NCBI GenBank assembly: GCA_024509875.1
Contig: JAMPIV010022926.1
Span: 62,001 to 126,000, forward strand
Direction of reading: 5' to 3'
DNA length: 64,000 nt
DNA from: Oreohelix idahoensis
Taxonomy: Eukaryota > Mollusca > Gastropoda > Stylommatophora > Oreohelicidae
Positions within the stretch are counted from its first letter, which is position 1. The number at the start of each line of letters is the position of its first letter. Below are positions 10,359 through 22,018 of this stretch, one piece after another. Under the pieces are notes generated by a model that saw nothing but the letters and a program-made list of their open reading frames with translations, searched no databases and was not told the DNA's origin. A program made the translations under genes and the position numbers.

Positions 10359-11690
10359 TGTTACGCACGGATCATTATTATTTTTCGTTTGTATAAACAT
10401 TTTTCGTATGTATGATCATTTTTTGACTGAAATGTATATTATATATATTTACAGTCAAAGGGACAGAACCCGAAATATTGATACTGCTATTTTTTAGGAG
10501 TTTACCTCCTCTTGTATAGAGACACGTTCGGTCTATAATTTCTTGAACGAAGCGTGACCACATCTCCTTATTTGGTAGTACCAGTCAACTATGGTAGATG
10601 TCTGAAAACCTGTCTTAACGCTTCTTTTCATGACCATAAAAGGCGCGACTGTGTAAGACTTTTATCTCGAATGTTCTTAGAATCGTCTTATTGTGAACGG
10701 CGACTCAGAGATTGTCGTTCTGCGCATGTCTCGACTTGGTTTTCGTTTGTTGTTCCGGCCAGCTCGGGGAGTTTAGAAATGGGCTAAGTAGCGAGCAGAC
10801 GCGACCTGCGTCTTGTGATTTTCTGAGGGAAATACATTGTCTTTGTGAGTTAGTTAGCTAACTAGACTATTTCCCAGTATTATTCAAGCCTGCCTGGAGG
10901 CATATGTTCATGGTTGATTTTCCGAAATAAGGTAATTCCTCTTGTATCGAACTTTATGCTATCATCTAGAGGTTCGTCATTTTGTCGCCTTTTTGCTCGC
11001 CTGTGTGATTCAAAATGGAGAGGTACTTTGACTAGGATTAAGTCACCGGTATCTTTATACCTGAACTAGTTATATATATATGGGTCGCTCTAGACCAACA
11101 AGACTATTGTCTGTGTTCCAGGATTCGTTATATCAGAGATCACGTCCAAGTCAGATGGTTAGACTTAGAAACATTATAAAGGTCGAGCTGACCTGTAATC
11201 CATGTATGCTATTCACGTGCAGACAGTAAACGGACTGATTGTATACATCTGATCTGCTAGCATCAGAAAGGGAATATTTATTATTGTCTATGAACAGTGA
11301 TGATCTGCAGCTGACACTGTTGCAGAATTTATATGTATTATTTATACAGCTTCACGAACTAGAACTCTATGATTTTGAATGCTGAACTCGTTGAACTATG
11401 TTGATGATATAAATATCCTGACTGTTTTGTGGCGTGCAATAAATGGAAAAAATTATACAACGAAGTTATCATTTCTATGACTCTACACATCATGTTGCCT
11501 GTGTTATACCTTGTGAACTGTTCTACTACCGCATACACAGCAACATCCTAAAATCAGAGAAGACACCTACATCTTGCACTTTAATACCAGGTGTCGATAG
11601 GGGTGGCAAGTGGTCGTCAATCTTATACGGAGCTAACGTACCTGGCATTGTGGCGCACCATTATCATTTAGCCTAAATCCACCCTTATCA
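10359..11690 (+). repeat. 3' LTR of element A
   Basis: This is a direct copy of 1854-3185. Two differences are visible, at 11091 (T for C) and 11469 (T for C). It is followed by the right target duplication GTTAC at 11691-11695. Confidence 0.95.
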
Positions 11691-12234
11691 GTTACATTAC
11701 CTACGTTCCTGATAACTATCTATCTTGGGACTGGGTTTACCTTTGTCTAATAAGCGGGAAGGGTTTAGTCGATACCAGTCTTCTTTACCCCCTCCTTACC
11801 TTGTTAATTGTATTTTTCGGTACTTATGATAATTTTTATGTAACACCTGTTGGATGTTGTGATGGAGTTTAATGCTAATAAACAGCATAAACATATATAG
11901 TACTGTGTTGGACTACCAAGGCCCAAATCCCTCATATTTGTTTAAGATAGTTGTATCCACGTCGTCTGTGTGTCTGAAGCACCAAATCGGTGTGAGCGCA
12001 GATGTGTGTCTGGAAAACTGGCAAATAATTGTTTGACCAGGAGAGTGGAAGAGAAGATTGAGAGAAACGATTTGTCGTAAATAAGTCTGTCTTTACTCTC
12101 CTCCAGCACTCTGTGGAGCATCATATTTACTCGCTAACCTTTTCCTATCACTGAGCCATTCACCATCATTCTACACTCTAAACCGGACTACTATTTCTAA
12201 GACTCTTTCTCTCAAAATAAATTTACGACATAAG

Positions 12235-12900
12235 GTAAACAGATAGATTTTCACTAGTGAGTTGGTGAAAAGGTAAAATCTGTCCCTGGATTTGATAAAC
12301 TACTCTAGCTCCAGCCTATCGGTTACGACTAAGAAATATTGTTGTTCCGACAGTTCCCTTTCTATATATTAATATATATCCACCACTCACATACACACAC
12401 ACACACACACAGATAAGTGACGACAATTAGATGCACAAAAACGTGAAAAAACTATACTAATGGAATGTGGATGTTGAGACGAGCTGACCAACACAGAAAT
12501 TACAGTTTATGTAAATTTTATTTACCATAAATAAACTTCGCAACATATATATTATCATATATCGAATATAAAAAAAATCATAGGGGTACAGAATTAATAA
12601 AGAAATAGACCCATAAGTACTATCTCCCCCCTTTTTTAAGACAAGATCCCACAAAAGAGAAGTTAATTAACCCCTAAAAAAGGTCAAAAGATTAGCACTG
12701 TGGTATAGAATTTGACTATACTGTAAAGAACAGAGTATATACATTATCCTATTCTGAAAATGGAACAGTATTAGCACCAAAAAAAAAACCCAGTAAGAAA
12801 TATACAAAGTGAGTACATGGATTATACAATAAAAGAGTTACTCATTCCTGCTTTCTTTCTTTCCATACAACCGTGGCCACGTACATTCGTTCTTACCTAA
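12235..12900. repeat. Unclassified dispersed repeat, copy 1
   Basis: This region aligns in order, with many gaps, to 58735-59300. Shared landmarks include a 'tccagcctat...acgac' block, a (CA)-rich block, 'acgtgaaaaact', 'ggtcaaa(g)attagcac' and 'gtggccac(g/a)t...cttacc'. I see no coding sequence. It could be a decayed LTR or the untranslated part of a larger element. The flanks 11696-12234 and 12901-13683 show nothing I recognise. Confidence 0.5.
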
Positions 12901-13683
12901 TACTTGATTTGCAACTTCTGGAACAATCTTTAGGACACATGCACACAGCAAATCCAGTGTTATTTTGGCAAAGAAAACCCCAGCTCCTCAAAGACAGATT
13001 AAATCCCCTTCTCCGGGGAACGTTCACTTTGTTACTTTTATTTAGGATGTCTGTTTATGTCACACTAATTAGTCCAGGTAAGAAATTTAACAGTGCTCAC
13101 AGTGTCAGTAGCTTGGGATTTCCAGTACATAGGAATGTCAGGTCGGTAACTTCTCTCAGTATAAAAATTCCTTGTCACACCACAAAGGATAAAACGTCGG
13201 GAAATGTTAATGTTGGTGATGTCGCCACAACGGGCTGAATGTAAATGAAATTGGGAAAAAGAAATCTGGATCTATAGGCCCAGTTACAAAGTCACTCTTA
13301 ATGTTCTTTGGGTTGGTACTTGGTCTCTTTCTGGGTGTAAACACGAAGCCAGACAGGTTCACCTTGAAGACCCAGATACTAAGTAAAAAATGTTCTTTGG
13401 TATGGTTATTCTCAGATTTATATGGAAGCCGCTGGTAAGGTTTTTGGGTTTGACCCAGTACTGTGTATAGGAAGAAAAAAGTACAAAATACTTAACCACC
13501 ATATAGTATTCTCAATCCTATCCTCACCCGCGTAAAATATAATATATTTATCCACTTCGGTTATTTAACTTTAATTGAAACTACAAGCCTAGAGCTTATA
13601 TGATCGTTTAAAAACTCCCGTGAAATAAATTCTAGTCATTTACAAAATTAATCATCATGAATTAGAAATAAATACATATTTCG

Positions 13684-14345
13684 TCAATACTCATAATCTT
13701 TTCTTCTTTCTTTGATCTTTAGCCGCCGACCATCAAAGCAGTCAGTGACCATTACGCCTGGTGGCGTCTTGTAGGGCAACAACAAATTGATTCCACTTGC
13801 TTGGTCGGCGGCCATCCTTCGTACAGTGCCCCAACTCTGTTTCATTCTTTGCATCTCAGCCTCCACAGTCCTCCGCCAAGCTGTTTTTGGTCGGCCTCTC
13901 TTTCGTTTTCCTTCAAGGATCCATAGCATAGCTGTTCTTGTGATGGCATCGGGGTCTCTTCTGAGGACATGGCCAACCCAGCTCCAGAGTCTGCCAGCTA
14001 TGATGGTGTGCATGTCTTCTTGCTTGCTCCGAGTTAGCAGATCTTGGTTGGTGATGGTATTCGGCCAAAAGATTCGGAGAACTTTTCTTAGGCATGTTGT
14101 GTGAAAAGAGGACAATTTCGACATTTCCTTCTCTGTAACTCTCCAGCTCTCCGCGCCATAGAGAAGCACAGAAAGCACATCGCTCTGATATAATCCTAAT
14201 TTTGTGCTTGTACTGTACTGAGAGGACTTTCAGATGTTGTTTAGACTAAAAAAGGCTGTTCTTGCTTTGTTCATTCTGTTGTTGATGTCTTTGCTTGCTC
14301 CGCCGTCTGGTGTTACTATGCATCCTAGGTATGTGAAGGTGTCTG
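13684..14345 (-). mobile_element. LINE 3' fragment, C-terminal part of reverse transcriptase
   Basis: On the minus strand a frame reads FTYLGCIVTPDGGASK (one in-frame stop near 14230), then SVLLYGAESWRVTEKEMSK, RLWSWVGHVLRRDPDA, GKRKRGRPKTAWRRTVE, and ends TDCFDGRRLKIKERRK. This is the conserved C-terminal region that follows the RT palm in RTE-like LINEs. The (GAA/TTC)-rich 3' end lies at about 13684-13710. Only the last quarter of the ORF is in this orientation. The piece that should lie just upstream is inverted next door (14352-14492). Confidence 0.8.
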
Positions 14346-14351
14346 TCTGTT

Positions 14352-14492
14352 CCAGGATAGACTTAATAAGTATAGCCAGCAGGTGGGTTTGAACATCAAC
14401 CTAAAGAAGACAGAGGTCATGATGCTCAATGTGGGCAACCCTGAGCCCATATCAGTAAGGAATCAGCAAATGGAACAGACATATACCTAGAA
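14352..14492 (+). mobile_element. Inverted upstream piece of the same LINE
   Basis: On the plus strand the frame reads DRLNKYSQQVGLNINLKKTE, then VMMLNVGNPEPISV and ends with MEQTYT. In the LINE protein this segment lies directly before the FTYLG motif, which is found on the minus strand at 14345 and below. The LEQTDT/MEQTYT sequence occurs at both break ends. An inverted 5' part joined head to head with the 3' part is the known product of twin priming during LINE insertion. 14493-14878 shows nothing recognisable. Confidence 0.7.
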
Positions 14493-14876
14493 TACTCATA
14501 ATGAACAGTGCATTTACTAGTCGATTACATATCTTTTACTGATTAAATAAGTTAGTTAGACTAACGCTACAGCCGGAACAATTTAGCCATAGATTACATT
14601 TAGTTCGCTAGTCAATTAACACACAATAAAATCCTAGTGGAATATAATTGACGGACTCAACAGTTAAATTACTCTACACAGAAAAATCTTAGTGAAATAA
14701 AATGACGGACTTAACAATTAAATCACTCAAATTCTAGTATAATATTTACCGCCAACACAGAAATTAAAACAATCTCCAACGAAAACTAAGAAACTCCATT
14801 AATACAAATGGTTCTAGAATCGGAGCTAGATGTTCTGAAATAAATCTGTGGGTACTGAATAATGGATTTTAACAGC

Positions 14877-15020
<144 letters not shown>

Positions 15021-15026
15021 TTTTTT

Positions 15027-15295
15027 TTTATATAACCAGCGGCACTCGAGCTTTCCAGCTCTTTCGGCCCAATGACATGTCATTGCGAGGCTGGGGGGGT
15101 CAGTGGACTTTCCTTCCAACCCGGTCAGGAGCTTCGCTCCTTCCCATCCACACGGGATTTATGTGCAGGAGCCGTTCAGGTTATTCAGTCAAATTTCCGG
15201 TCGTAAACATTTCTTCAAACGTCGACGGCCGGGTTTGAACCATGAACACCTGGTCGCCAGTACAACGTCGTAGCCATTACACCAGCGCGGCTCCC
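15027..15295 (-). mobile_element. tRNA-derived SINE
   Basis: Read on the minus strand it starts GGGAGCCGCG, followed by an A-box-like 'ctggtgtaatggc' (15273-15285) and a good B box GGTTCAAACCC (15231-15241). These are spaced as in a tRNA gene, so an internal Pol III promoter is present. The body lacks any frame. It ends in A/T sequence that merges with the (AT)n tract, and a short TATATATATA lies on the other side. The head resembles the SINE at 59485 (GGAGCCGCG), so the two may belong to related families. Confidence 0.75.
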
Positions 15296-15904
15296 TATAT
15301 ATATATTAAAATGGTAGAAATTCACTCGCACTTGCTAGTTTTTACACCTTCGCCCAGATTCTGAATCAGAGGAAAAATTCACACTTTTACCTCTCGCAGA
15401 CCCTGGCAACGAGCGAAACCCGTCCTTTGTCCTGGCGATTCTCACCGTATTTAATTACGTTCGGAGCAAACGGTGGTAGGGGGAGACAACCGTGATTATC
15501 TGCCCTTGGTTTCAGATTATTCCCCCTGACCAATTACTAACAAAAGTACGTCCTATAGATTAAACGCTCTAGATTTCTCTTCATAAGCTTATCTCCCCTC
15601 AGCCAAAAGTACAACTTTTTTAAATAGTCGTCCCTTTGTTCTCTACAAATCCACCATCCCGTCCCCTCTCTATGCGTTCCGTTTACCTGTCTGATTGCAA
15701 ACGTTCCTATTGCCTATTAGACCGTAGAGAAAGACAAAAAAATATGCGTGGCTAAATTAAGAAAGAGACAGATATCTAAGTGTAGGAGGGTTTTACGTTA
15801 ACACCATGCATAATTAATAAGGAAGCCGGTGAAAGACAAGTGGAAGAAAATGTAGATATATGAAATCTATTTTCATAATATCCTCTGTCACACTCTTCTC
15901 TATA

Positions 15905-16050
15905 TGATTTCTGCTCTACCGCTACGTCTCTTACTTCGGGGATTCTTGAACAAAAAATGCCTTGTGATGCTATAAATAGGTTTTCTCAGTGTGTGTCCTA
16001 TCCATCGCTAGCGTCTTCTTCTTGTCATCAGTTCTACATTAGTGTTCATG
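15905..16050 (-). mobile_element. Short RTE-like LINE fragment (family L-R)
   Basis: Read on the minus strand this matches the region coding RRRRWRWIGHTLRRP and the preceding or following part in the better copy at 54313-55074. It shares 'gtgtgtcctatccatcgc' and 'agcgtcttcttct' on the plus strand. It is truncated on both sides and has no usable frame. I use the label L-R for one family seen at 15.9, 54.3, 57.7, 58.4 and 62.0 kb. 15296-15904 and 16051-16482 hold nothing recognised. Confidence 0.7.
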
Positions 16051-16482
16051 TCATTCCTGTTCAATCCTTCTATTCTACCCACGTAACCATAATAAACTCA
16101 GCTGTGTCAGTGCCGGTCAAAAGATGGCAGATTAAAATATACCACAAAGGAAACTGCACAACGTTTCAGTTCTCTACGATGAGTGGAACATAATGACCTT
16201 GAGCGTCAAAGATTTTAAACACCACAAATATATAAACTTGATGCAGAGTTAAATAAAAGTGGGGGGAAAAAAATACATCTTACATTATGTTCTCGACATG
16301 CTTGTTGTTAAAATGACCAAGGCGAGTACAAGTTAGTCCACGGCTGTTTGCGAGCGATCTTTTAGTTATTTCCCCTTTTTCCCCGACCGCGCTATTTATA
16401 GCCCACTTGACAGAGGTCACATGGTCAGCTTCCTAATGGGAAAAACATGTGGCGATGTTTACTTTTGATAGGGCTTAATTAA

Positions 16483-17246
16483 TGCTTTTAGGCTACTTTT
16501 TTATTATAAATACCGGCTTTAATTTTGCGTAAAGCTAGACTAGAAATGTTAGAGTAAATTTTAGAACAAGAACAAACATTTTATCACAATTAGAACAGAA
16601 GATATAATAGTCTGAAATAGTGTAAAATTTACGTTTTTTTTTATATTTTGTTATGGTTTGTTTATAATGCAATTTTCACTAAATCGGTCACAATCAACAT
16701 GCATAACAACTTACAGAAATCAAAAGTAGAAAACCTGCAGAAAATGGATATCAAAGATTTGTTTTGGTTTCATGCGTCAAACATTAATTATTGAAAGTTT
16801 AAATTGCAAGTCCACATTTATTACCTTAAAATAACACACCCAATTGTCCCCAAAACATGTTTGAATTGCTTTTATGCTACTTTATTATTATAAATACCGG
16901 CTTTAATTTTGCGTAAAGCTAGACTAGAAATGTTAGAGTAAATTTTAGAACAAGAACAAACATTTTATCACAATTAGAACAGAAGATATAATAGTCTGAA
17001 ATAGTGTAAAATTTACGTTTTTTTTTTTTACATTTTGTTATGGTTTGTTTCTAATTCAATTTACACTAAAACGGTCACAATCAACATGCATAACAAATTA
17101 CAGAAATCAAAAGTAGAAAACCTGCAGAAAATGGATATCAAAGTTTTGTTTTGGTTTCATGCGTCAAACATTAATTATTGAAAGTTTAAATTGCATGTCC
17201 ACATTTATAACCTTAAAATAACACACCCAATTGTCCCCAGAACATG
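16483..17246. repeat. 384-bp tandem duplication
   Basis: 16483-16866 is repeated directly by 16867-17246 with scattered substitutions and small indels. Both start 'tgctttta' and contain 'taaataccggctttaatttt' and 'ataacacacccaattgtccc'. There is no coding frame. It lies immediately downstream of the decayed minus-strand gene at 17270-18200 and could be the terminal part of that element. Confidence 0.9.
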
Positions 17247-17269
17247 AGAGCTAACAATTATCTCAATCA

Positions 17270-18200
17270 TACATCATGAGTTCTGATCCAGTCTGCGCAA
17301 TGTTTTTCTAATATGTGCTGTTTATGAATTGTCTTACTAGGGAATAGCTTTCTGAACAAAGACATATAAGTCTCTATCGATGCTGTTATTGATTCTTTAC
17401 TAATTGGTTTACTGTGTGATATTTTGTTGTGTACTTTCTCAAATGCTTCTTTCAGTGATTGTTGGGCAATAAAAAGCTATTGTTATATCTTGTTTGTCTC
17501 TTCAAGTTCTTAAAAGTACTAATGTTTGCATGTATCTCTTGCGAATTCTCAAATATCTTTGCGTCTATTGTATCAGCTACCTGTTCTAGAAGTCTGTGGT
17601 GTTTCAAAACAATGCCTAATAAAATATGAAGGTAAGGAGGAGCTACATTTTCAATTTCAATCTCTAACATTGGTTTGTGTAAACAATTATGGTAATGTGC
17701 CACTTGCCTTTTATTCCCTTTCCCATATTTCATATATATATTGTAATCTCTTATCAACATGGCCAAACTTCTTGGTTTGCAAGTTGTATGCTCTCTGGAT
17801 GTCTTTGATGAAAATGTTTGGTTTGTTTGGAGCTCAAGGAATATACCCATGTCTGTGGTGTCTCGAGCAAAATAAGGAAATAATCCCCGAATAAGAAAAC
17901 AACAACTTGTTTACCATCCCACTCTAAATATTTTAGTGACTCTATCTGAGCTGTCATGCCATTCATAAATATTTCTAAATTATCATATGTATCTCTGACT
18001 CTAGCCATTGATAAAAGGATGGTATTAGATTTAGAATTTGGTTTCTCTAAATTTACTACCTGCATTGTAACTTTGAATGAAAGAAGATATACAAACAGTT
18101 ACTTAGAATTCGCTGGCAGCCGTCGTGTGCACAGGATTGTCTACCAAAGAACACCAATGGAACAGTCCTTATCTCACACACAATTAAAAAAAAATTCATA
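17270..18200 (-). pseudogene. Decayed transposon-associated gene of unnamed family
   Basis: The minus strand carries pieces of one protein in changing frames. In order these are: NTILLSMARVRDTYDNLEIF, then SLKYLEWDGKQVVVFLFGDY (about 17870-18060), then CKPRSLAMLIRDYNIYMKYG and LHKPMLEIEIENVAPPYLHI (about 17560-17780), then SYMSLFRKLFPSK-like and ILEKHCADWIRTHD (about 17275-17400). I recall similar multi-copy proteins from invertebrate and fish genomes that have a YGLSGASG...PCLWC motif and a late HC..W motif, but I cannot name the family or the reaction. Between the GDY and CKPRS parts the expected Cys motif lies on the opposite strand, so a short inversion is likely. Frameshifts show it is dead. 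Confidence 0.55.
17803..17872 (+). other. Micro-inversion within the decayed gene
   Basis: The plus strand here encodes LMKMFGLFGAQGIYPCLWCL then EQNK. That is the segment expected straight after FLFGDYF of the minus-strand gene, but it sits in the opposite orientation exactly at that place. The minus-strand text on both sides (GDYF before, SREHTTCKPRS after) is in the normal orientation. Breakpoints are approximate. Confidence 0.5.
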
Positions 18201-20267
18201 TTATAAATAGAAGATTAACAAGACTTGAAAGATAGATCAAATTATGTGGAAGTAATCTATCTATAGCTTTACATGTTTTCTGACGCTTATATACGTAGCT
18301 AAATATCATTATAAATGAATGAAAATGCAAAAACAGATGGTGCTTTACAAAAAGTTATTTTTTTACTACCTTATTTAAGATTTGTGGGTATTAGGAATGC
18401 GTTTAAAGGGATTAAAATGCTATAAAATATGGTGACAATATGCTTGTTCTTGTAATGCCACACTCACAAAACTGACTACCACACATTCTCAAGATATGAA
18501 ACCAAAAAAAAAAGTATGTGGAAATAATCTTTAGCTTCCCTCCGAGTAGTCTTTATAATTATAAACTCAAACGAATGGGCCGATTTTTAGATATTAAATT
18601 AATAAAAAGATTACTTATTTTATGAATTTCCTTAAATGATGACGCTGTTTTCAAAAGTCTGTAACTCCGTCAAAACTAATTTCAAACAAATAAAAATGCA
18701 ATCAAAAATAGAACACAGAACAAAGTTATAGTACACAAAAGAATTTTAGCGCTGTGTTTATCCAGAACGAGTGTGTAATGATTTATATTTTACTGATTTT
18801 ACTCACACATCAGCTGATTTTCCCCGCCAAAAACTTAAATAGTCTTTTACGGTGCACACAAAATTTTATACCCGGTGTCAGAATTCCGGTCACCGAAACT
18901 AAAAGAGCGCTCTGGTATAGGGCACAAACAGCCGTGAGTCCGGCTACTAGAACTGTTACCATTGACCAAGCACAGAGATAACAGCAGAAATATTAGCTTT
19001 CTGTACACGTCGGTGTTCGTAAGCTCTTTCATAACTTCTGTTTTAAGAGCAAATGATTTTTTTTAACTTTTATTAACTTTAGATACAATATATTAGCATA
19101 AAATAAGAGTATTAACTTAAAAAAAATTGGCAGTGAAGCACTAAAATTAATCTCCAGAATTTGATCATGTGATTTGTGAGAGGACGGATAAATTCTTCCC
19201 TTCGTTAATGCTGTAGTACATAACTCAAATGTGACATTTTATGCAAATCTAGGGCTTTTAGAGCTTCGAAAGCAATCGAGTTTTGTTCAGATGCAAATTA
19301 CAAAATACCAATGATACTGACAGTTTGGCAGTAGTAGCTGTTTGTAATACCCTGGTAGCAGGTGATTGTAACACCCTGGTAGCACGTAATTGTTCAATAT
19401 TTCTTCCTTTCTTCTACCACTCATCCACTTCTGTTACGCAGAAGAGCGGAGTCGATGGGAATTGTCAAACGGAGCAAAGTTCCATAGAGGAGACATAATA
19501 TTAAACCGCCAAAATGTGGAGCTGCCCCACAAAACTCCCCGGGGGCCTCTGAGCGGACTAAAAAGAACAGGACTATTGTACCTTTAGGCAAGTTGTAAGA
19601 GATGGCTAACATGATTGTGTATGGAGATGGCAAAACAAACTACTACAGAAACCATTGCTCCTATAGCACCACGAATGTTTTGGTGCAAGCTTCCTGCAAG
19701 AGAGCAGAAGCAGTTCCATCTTCCATAGAGAGCAAAAAAGGATATGAATGAATGAAATGTAGGATTCTAACATTCCATTTGTCGATTATGGCAACTTCGC
19801 TGCATGGAAGATGGTGAATCATTCGGTCTTTCATTGTCCTGCGTGATATTTCTTCTTTTCTGGTGCACCTTCAGCTATATTGAATGGCTGACTAGAATTT
19901 GATTTAATCTTTATTTATTTACAGTTTAAATGGTACACTGTTTTTCTTGATCCTACTAAGCACATGCCTTGCGCTCTTTGGTAATATCTACAGACTTGGC
20001 AAAGAAACACAAACTACTCGAACCAAAAACCGCCTGCAACCCAGCGAATTAGAAAAATACAAATATAGACGGACATCTCTGTTCATGCTAATTGTGGCCG
20101 ATTACTTTAATTGGAGAAGAGAATATGACAGAGAACAAGATTAAAAGAAAGGTCAAGGACGTTCTCTAGCAGAAACTGTTGTAGGGAAGTGAAATGTTAG
20201 AAATTTTATCATACTAGGTCCATTTTTTTTCAGGGGTGACCTGTTCTCTTTCTCGTTGTCGTTGTCT
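18201..20267. other. No gene recognised
   Basis: AT-rich sequence with only short frames. Two related phrases near 18243 and 18518 ('tgtggaa(g/a)taatct') may be leftovers of one repeat. A stretch at about 19600-19740 resembles 58480-58600 loosely ('gaatgttttggt...cttcctgcaag'). Nothing else stands out. Confidence 0.5.
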
Positions 20268-20405
20268 TCTCTAACTCAAGAGCAGAGGTAAGTACCCATT
20301 TTCAGCTTGGTAGACTGGAGCGTGATGCTGCTAGGTTTCGAAACGGGCAACTTTGCCGTGAAAAGCAAGCGCTTTAACCAATCTGCCTACCTCTCTGTCT
20401 GTCTA
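20268..20405 (-). mobile_element. tRNA-derived SINE head
   Basis: On the minus strand 'gaggtaggcagattggttaa' gives an A box (20378-20395) and GTTTCGAAACC gives a B box (20334-20344), with tRNA-like spacing. It is followed by about 70 bases without a frame. It is probably a truncated SINE rather than a working tRNA, because no acceptor stem pairing is visible. Confidence 0.55.
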
Positions 20406-20736
20406 ATGCTGTCTTTTTGTTAGAGCAGAAGTGTCAATGAGATCATCCATATTTATGGAATACGACAGAATCCCTTCAGTTAATGCAGTGCCTTTGTGAT
20501 GTTGTCTCACATTTCCTCCCTCGCACTCCAATTATACATCTCTCATGGTGACTGCGTCAATGCTAGGTCTCATCGAGTTTAAAAAGATGAACCTACTTAA
20601 CAAATGTTAATTCATTTTTGTAATAAACGCTAGAACTCTTTCATAGACCTGCTAGCTCGGACTTACGACATTACTTTTCATTAGTATCAAACGTAGGCGT
20701 TGTTTATAGTGCGTGTATGATAATTTGATTCATTTC

Positions 20737-20862
20737 TGTCTTTCTTTCTGTCTTTCTTTCTTTCTTTCCGTGTGTCTGTCTGTCTATCTTCTCTACATAC
20801 TCTCAGCGTCATGCAGTACTCATTCACGTGTATTTACCGGGGGGCGGGGGGGGGGGGGGGGG
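20737..20862. repeat. (CTTT)n/(CTGT)n tract and a G run
   Basis: A pyrimidine microsatellite lies at about 20737-20790. A run of G interrupted by a single C lies at about 20839-20862. The G run could form a quadruplex or may be a base-calling artefact. 20863-21690 shows no gene. Confidence 0.8.
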
Positions 20863-21789
20863 TCTCCAATTAGACACAGGAAGAACAGGAAAACTACTCC
20901 CTCAGGCAATGATATAGACGGTGTACAATGTGAGGCTGTGGCTATAGCTTGCAAGCTCATCACATAAAACAGCTTGTTACAGAAATCATTACTGTAAGAT
21001 CACGTGAAGTTCTTTCCTGCGTGCCTCCTTTAAAGACTGACCTCATACTCCTTAAGGGACGAAATAGGGCAACAAAAATCAATGTCAGATCTTTAAACCA
21101 TACAAACAAGGTCTGTTATATTTGGGCATGTGCCCTAATATAACTGACTTGTGTCTGGGTTGAAAGGGCGCGCCTCGTCAAAACGAGACAGAAATCCTAT
21201 TACAAAACAAAATACAAAAAGAAGTATACAGGTGTTCCACGTTATTTGTATTTTTAACCTCTGTCAAAATTGTAAACTAAAAACCTGGCGTTTGCGTCAA
21301 CACAAACAGGACAAACATTGTGGGCGTTGCTTGCCCTGCACTACTTCAAGGATACAAGTCACGTAACTCATTCAGACAACATATTACCATGAAATTAACA
21401 AATCTCATACCTGGCTATTGAAACACTAATATTTTCTAGTCGACTTTTTTGGGGGTCTTCTGACGCTGGTTAATTCCATTCAATGATAATAAAAGCTACA
21501 AAAAGAAAACATGTGAACCTTAGAACTTAAATGAATAGGAGCATGTATTACCAAAAGATACAGACGTCATCAAGCAAGAAAAAGCTGTGTCTGGCAATAG
21601 CGAAAACCATCATTTCTCTTTTCATAGCATGCAGCCTTCACTGTAACAGAGAACCTGCGTGTAATCGTATTCTTTCTTAATCTGATCAGGAGCCCATGGG
21701 AATGGCACGGTGCAATATAGAAAATTATGGAGACAGAAATAAAGATAAGAGAGTAGGTGGCAATGTTTATATACGTATAATTAGACACG

Positions 21790-22018
21790 GAGAAAGAAGC
21801 CAGAAAAAGGCAAGGCTAAGAATGGCAGGAAAAAACTTGCTGGAACAGCTTGGGAAGCAGATGAGAGTGCTAAAGTTGCTACACACAGGGCGAGTGAGAC
21901 CAGTCCAAGAATATGGCATTACAGCATGGGCAATAGCAGCTATGTTAAACTTCGATAAAATTAACAGACTCCAATACCATGCAATGAGAATCATAACAGG
22001 AGGCTTGAAGACAACACC
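21790..22018 (+). mobile_element. LINE with RNase H, left part
   Basis: The plus strand encodes ARLRMAGKNLLEQLG..., then LHTGRVRPVQEYGITAWAIA and then NRLQYHAMRIITGGLKTTPI. This is the thumb/connection region after the RT palm of a LINE of the jockey/I type. The frame is cut at 22018 by the A/T-rich 3' tail of the minus-strand RTE element and resumes at about 25230. Earlier RT motifs are not present, so the copy is 5'-truncated near 21700-21790. Confidence 0.75.

Larger units (their letters stand above)
1854..11690 (+). mobile_element. Young Gmr1-type Ty3/gypsy LTR retrotransposon (element A)
   Basis: This is a structurally complete LTR retrotransposon of 9837 bp. It has two direct LTRs of 1332 bp that begin TG and end CA, and perfect 5-bp target duplications GTTAC at 1849-1853 and 11691-11695. 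The internal part holds a coiled-coil gag, an aspartic protease, an integrase, and then reverse transcriptase and RNase H. Integrase lies before RT, which is the order of the Gmr1 group of Ty3/gypsy elements (and of Ty1/copia), not the usual gypsy order. The RT/RNase H sequence itself is gypsy-like. The two LTRs differ at only two positions that I found (2586 C against 11091 T; 2964 C against 11469 T), so insertion was recent. The coding frame is nevertheless broken at three places (about 5636-5647, 6214-6216 and about 7018-7028). Confidence 0.95.
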
